From positions 172,767 through 236,766 of the forward strand of contig NZ_JAPQNS010000013.1 in assembly GCF_028867935.1 (NCBI RefSeq): DNA of 64,000 nt. The letters run 5' to 3'. This document shows, piece after piece, positions 63,272 through 64,000 of this stretch (positions are counted from its first letter, which is position 1; every line of letters starts with the position of its first letter). Under the pieces are notes generated by a model. It was not told the DNA's origin. It was given only the letters and a program-made list of their open reading frames with translations, and made no database searches. Position numbers and translations under genes: made by a program. The stretch comes from Flavobacterium sp. SUN052 (lineage in GTDB: Bacteria > Bacteroidota > Bacteroidia > Flavobacteriales > Flavobacteriaceae).

Positions 63272-63499
63272 TCAGGGCTCTTCAGCTTGGCCACGCCATG
63301 CCTGCAACCATGCTCGCGCAGTGCCACCCTTTGTACCCGCTGCTATTGCGGAGTAAAACCACACTGGAGCAGTTGGATTCAGCCAATGAATAAACAGGAA
63401 GACCATAGGAAGGAAAAGCCAGCGCCAGTACTTATACATGATCTGGCTGAAATGCTCGAAATTATCGAAGGGTGATTTTTTAGTAGGACGTGATGCCAT
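63272..63499 (-). CDS. Small membrane protein
   Basis: 75 residues: a polar, basic N-terminus (MASRPTKKSPFDNFEHFSQ), then one or two hydrophobic segments (WRWLFLPMVFLFIHWL, VWFYSAIAAG), and a basic tail. The strong minus-strand terminator right after it supports transcription. The family is unknown; size and layout are compatible with a phage or plasmid small membrane protein. Confidence 0.6.
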   Translation of the reverse strand: MASRPTKKSPFDNFEHFSQIMYKYWRWLFLPMVFLFIHWLNPTAPVWFYSAIAAGTKGGTARAWLQAWRGQAEEP

Positions 63500-63536
63500 A
63501 GTATAATGGAAAAGAGGGGAATGAACTTGCTACATT

Positions 63537-64000
63537 TGACTGGAGACTTTTTTTAGGCAGATTTGGGGCCAAACTTCACTTTGACCATGGTTAAACGACG
63601 TGTATTTGACGAAGCATTTAGGGAAATGGCCCGCACCGGCGGACCGGTCGAACTGTCTTATGCAAAAGGATCGATTCAGGAAGCCGCCCGCGAATTGGAT
63701 ATCGATCCAGGACGAATCAGCAAGTGGAGGCAACGACACAAAAAAAATGATCGAGCTATGCCAGCCATTACCACTCTTACGGACGAACAACAACAAATCA
63801 GAAGGTTGCAACGAGAGCTTCGAGAAGCTCAGATGGAGCGCGATATATTAAAATCAGTGTACAGCACACCCGCTGTTGAATAGCCCCCTACAACTTCCGT
63901 CTCGTTCCCAAGTCCTACCTTTGGCCGACTTTCTGAACCAAGCCCCCCGCTTTCACTGGTACCTAACGAGTCCTTGCTAAAATCTGGGCTGGAGCACACG
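63537..64000 (+). mobile_element. IS3-type element, left part, truncated or rearranged
   Basis: The sequence starting TGACTGGAGAC at 63537 looks like an IS3-family left terminus, 50 bases before an OrfA gene. After OrfA there are ~115 bases to the window end in which no OrfB frame could be recognised. Confidence 0.55.
63587..63883 (+). CDS. IS3-type transposase OrfA, probably altered at its C-terminus
   Basis: 98 residues from ATG 63587 (a TTG start at 63563 would add 8). KRRVFDEAFREMARTGGPVELSYAKGSIQEAARELDIDPGRISKWRQRHK is the OrfA helix-turn-helix, and EEQQQIRRLQRELREAQMERDILK-like text (here DEQQQIRRLQRELREAQMER) is the leucine zipper. Normal OrfA proteins continue with an ILKKAxxIFS ending; here the frame ends ILKSVYSTPAVE. 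This suggests a truncation or small rearrangement near 63855. It is unrelated in sequence to the OrfA at 54243. Confidence 0.75.
   Translation: MVKRRVFDEAFREMARTGGPVELSYAKGSIQEAARELDIDPGRISKWRQRHKKNDRAMPAITTLTDEQQQIRRLQRELREAQMERDILKSVYSTPAVE

Overview
The window looks like a chromosomal segment of a Bacteroidota bacterium, most likely a Spirosoma-like member of the Cytophagales. Supporting signs are several TAnnTTTG-type -7 promoter elements, an almost complete lack of Shine-Dalgarno sites, very large secreted proteins built from SBBP-like and Ig-like repeats, a two-component propeller sensor fragment, and many hypothetical proteins typical of that group. The assignment rests on protein style only; no rRNA or tRNA gene was seen.

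Region 1 (1-20 kb) is a defence and integration island. It opens with a tyrosine recombinase cut by the window edge. A CPBP-family membrane protease and two small unknown genes follow. Next is a minus-strand operon of a ComEC-like metallo-beta-lactamase-fold protein, an E2-E1-JAB ubiquitin-conjugation-like fusion and a patatin-like phospholipase, with a PD-(D/E)XK nuclease gene behind it. This resembles a type II CBASS operon, but no CD-NTase was recognised. In its place is the MBL-fold protein, which has a flexible tail ending in glycine. On the plus strand there is a type I restriction-modification operon: half-size HsdS, HsdM, a YhcG-like nuclease, an unknown gene flanked by 16-bp repeats, full HsdS, a DUF3800 remnant, HsdR and a YgjP-like metallopeptidase.

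Region 2 (20-34 kb) starts with a serine recombinase next to a 44-bp dyad site. An inverted copy of that site lies near 60.0 kb. Then comes a giant minus-strand repeat protein of about 3,300 residues. Divergent from it is a broken propeller sensor gene, which ends at a second serine recombinase.

Region 3 (35-53 kb) is almost entirely minus strand. It holds an L-amino-acid-oxidase-like flavoenzyme, a ThDP-dependent 2-oxo-acid decarboxylase, a VioB/RebD-type ferritin-like protein, a 15-cysteine BufA2-like precursor, a DUF692 (MNIO, BufB-like) enzyme and a DUF2063 (BufC-like) partner. Together these suggest a hybrid RiPP and aromatic amino acid pathway. Upstream on the same strand are a second giant Ig-like protein, a tail-collar protein and three tandem P47/OrfX-like TULIP proteins.

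Region 4 (53-64 kb) is mobile and small-gene DNA. An IS3-type element is interrupted by a group II intron. That intron carries a second group II intron inserted in its own reverse transcriptase gene, giving a nested twintron arrangement. After it come the second dyad site, a 294-bp inverted-repeat miniature element, a small HTH-like protein with paired operators over its promoter, a few small genes with terminators, and the start of another IS3-type element.
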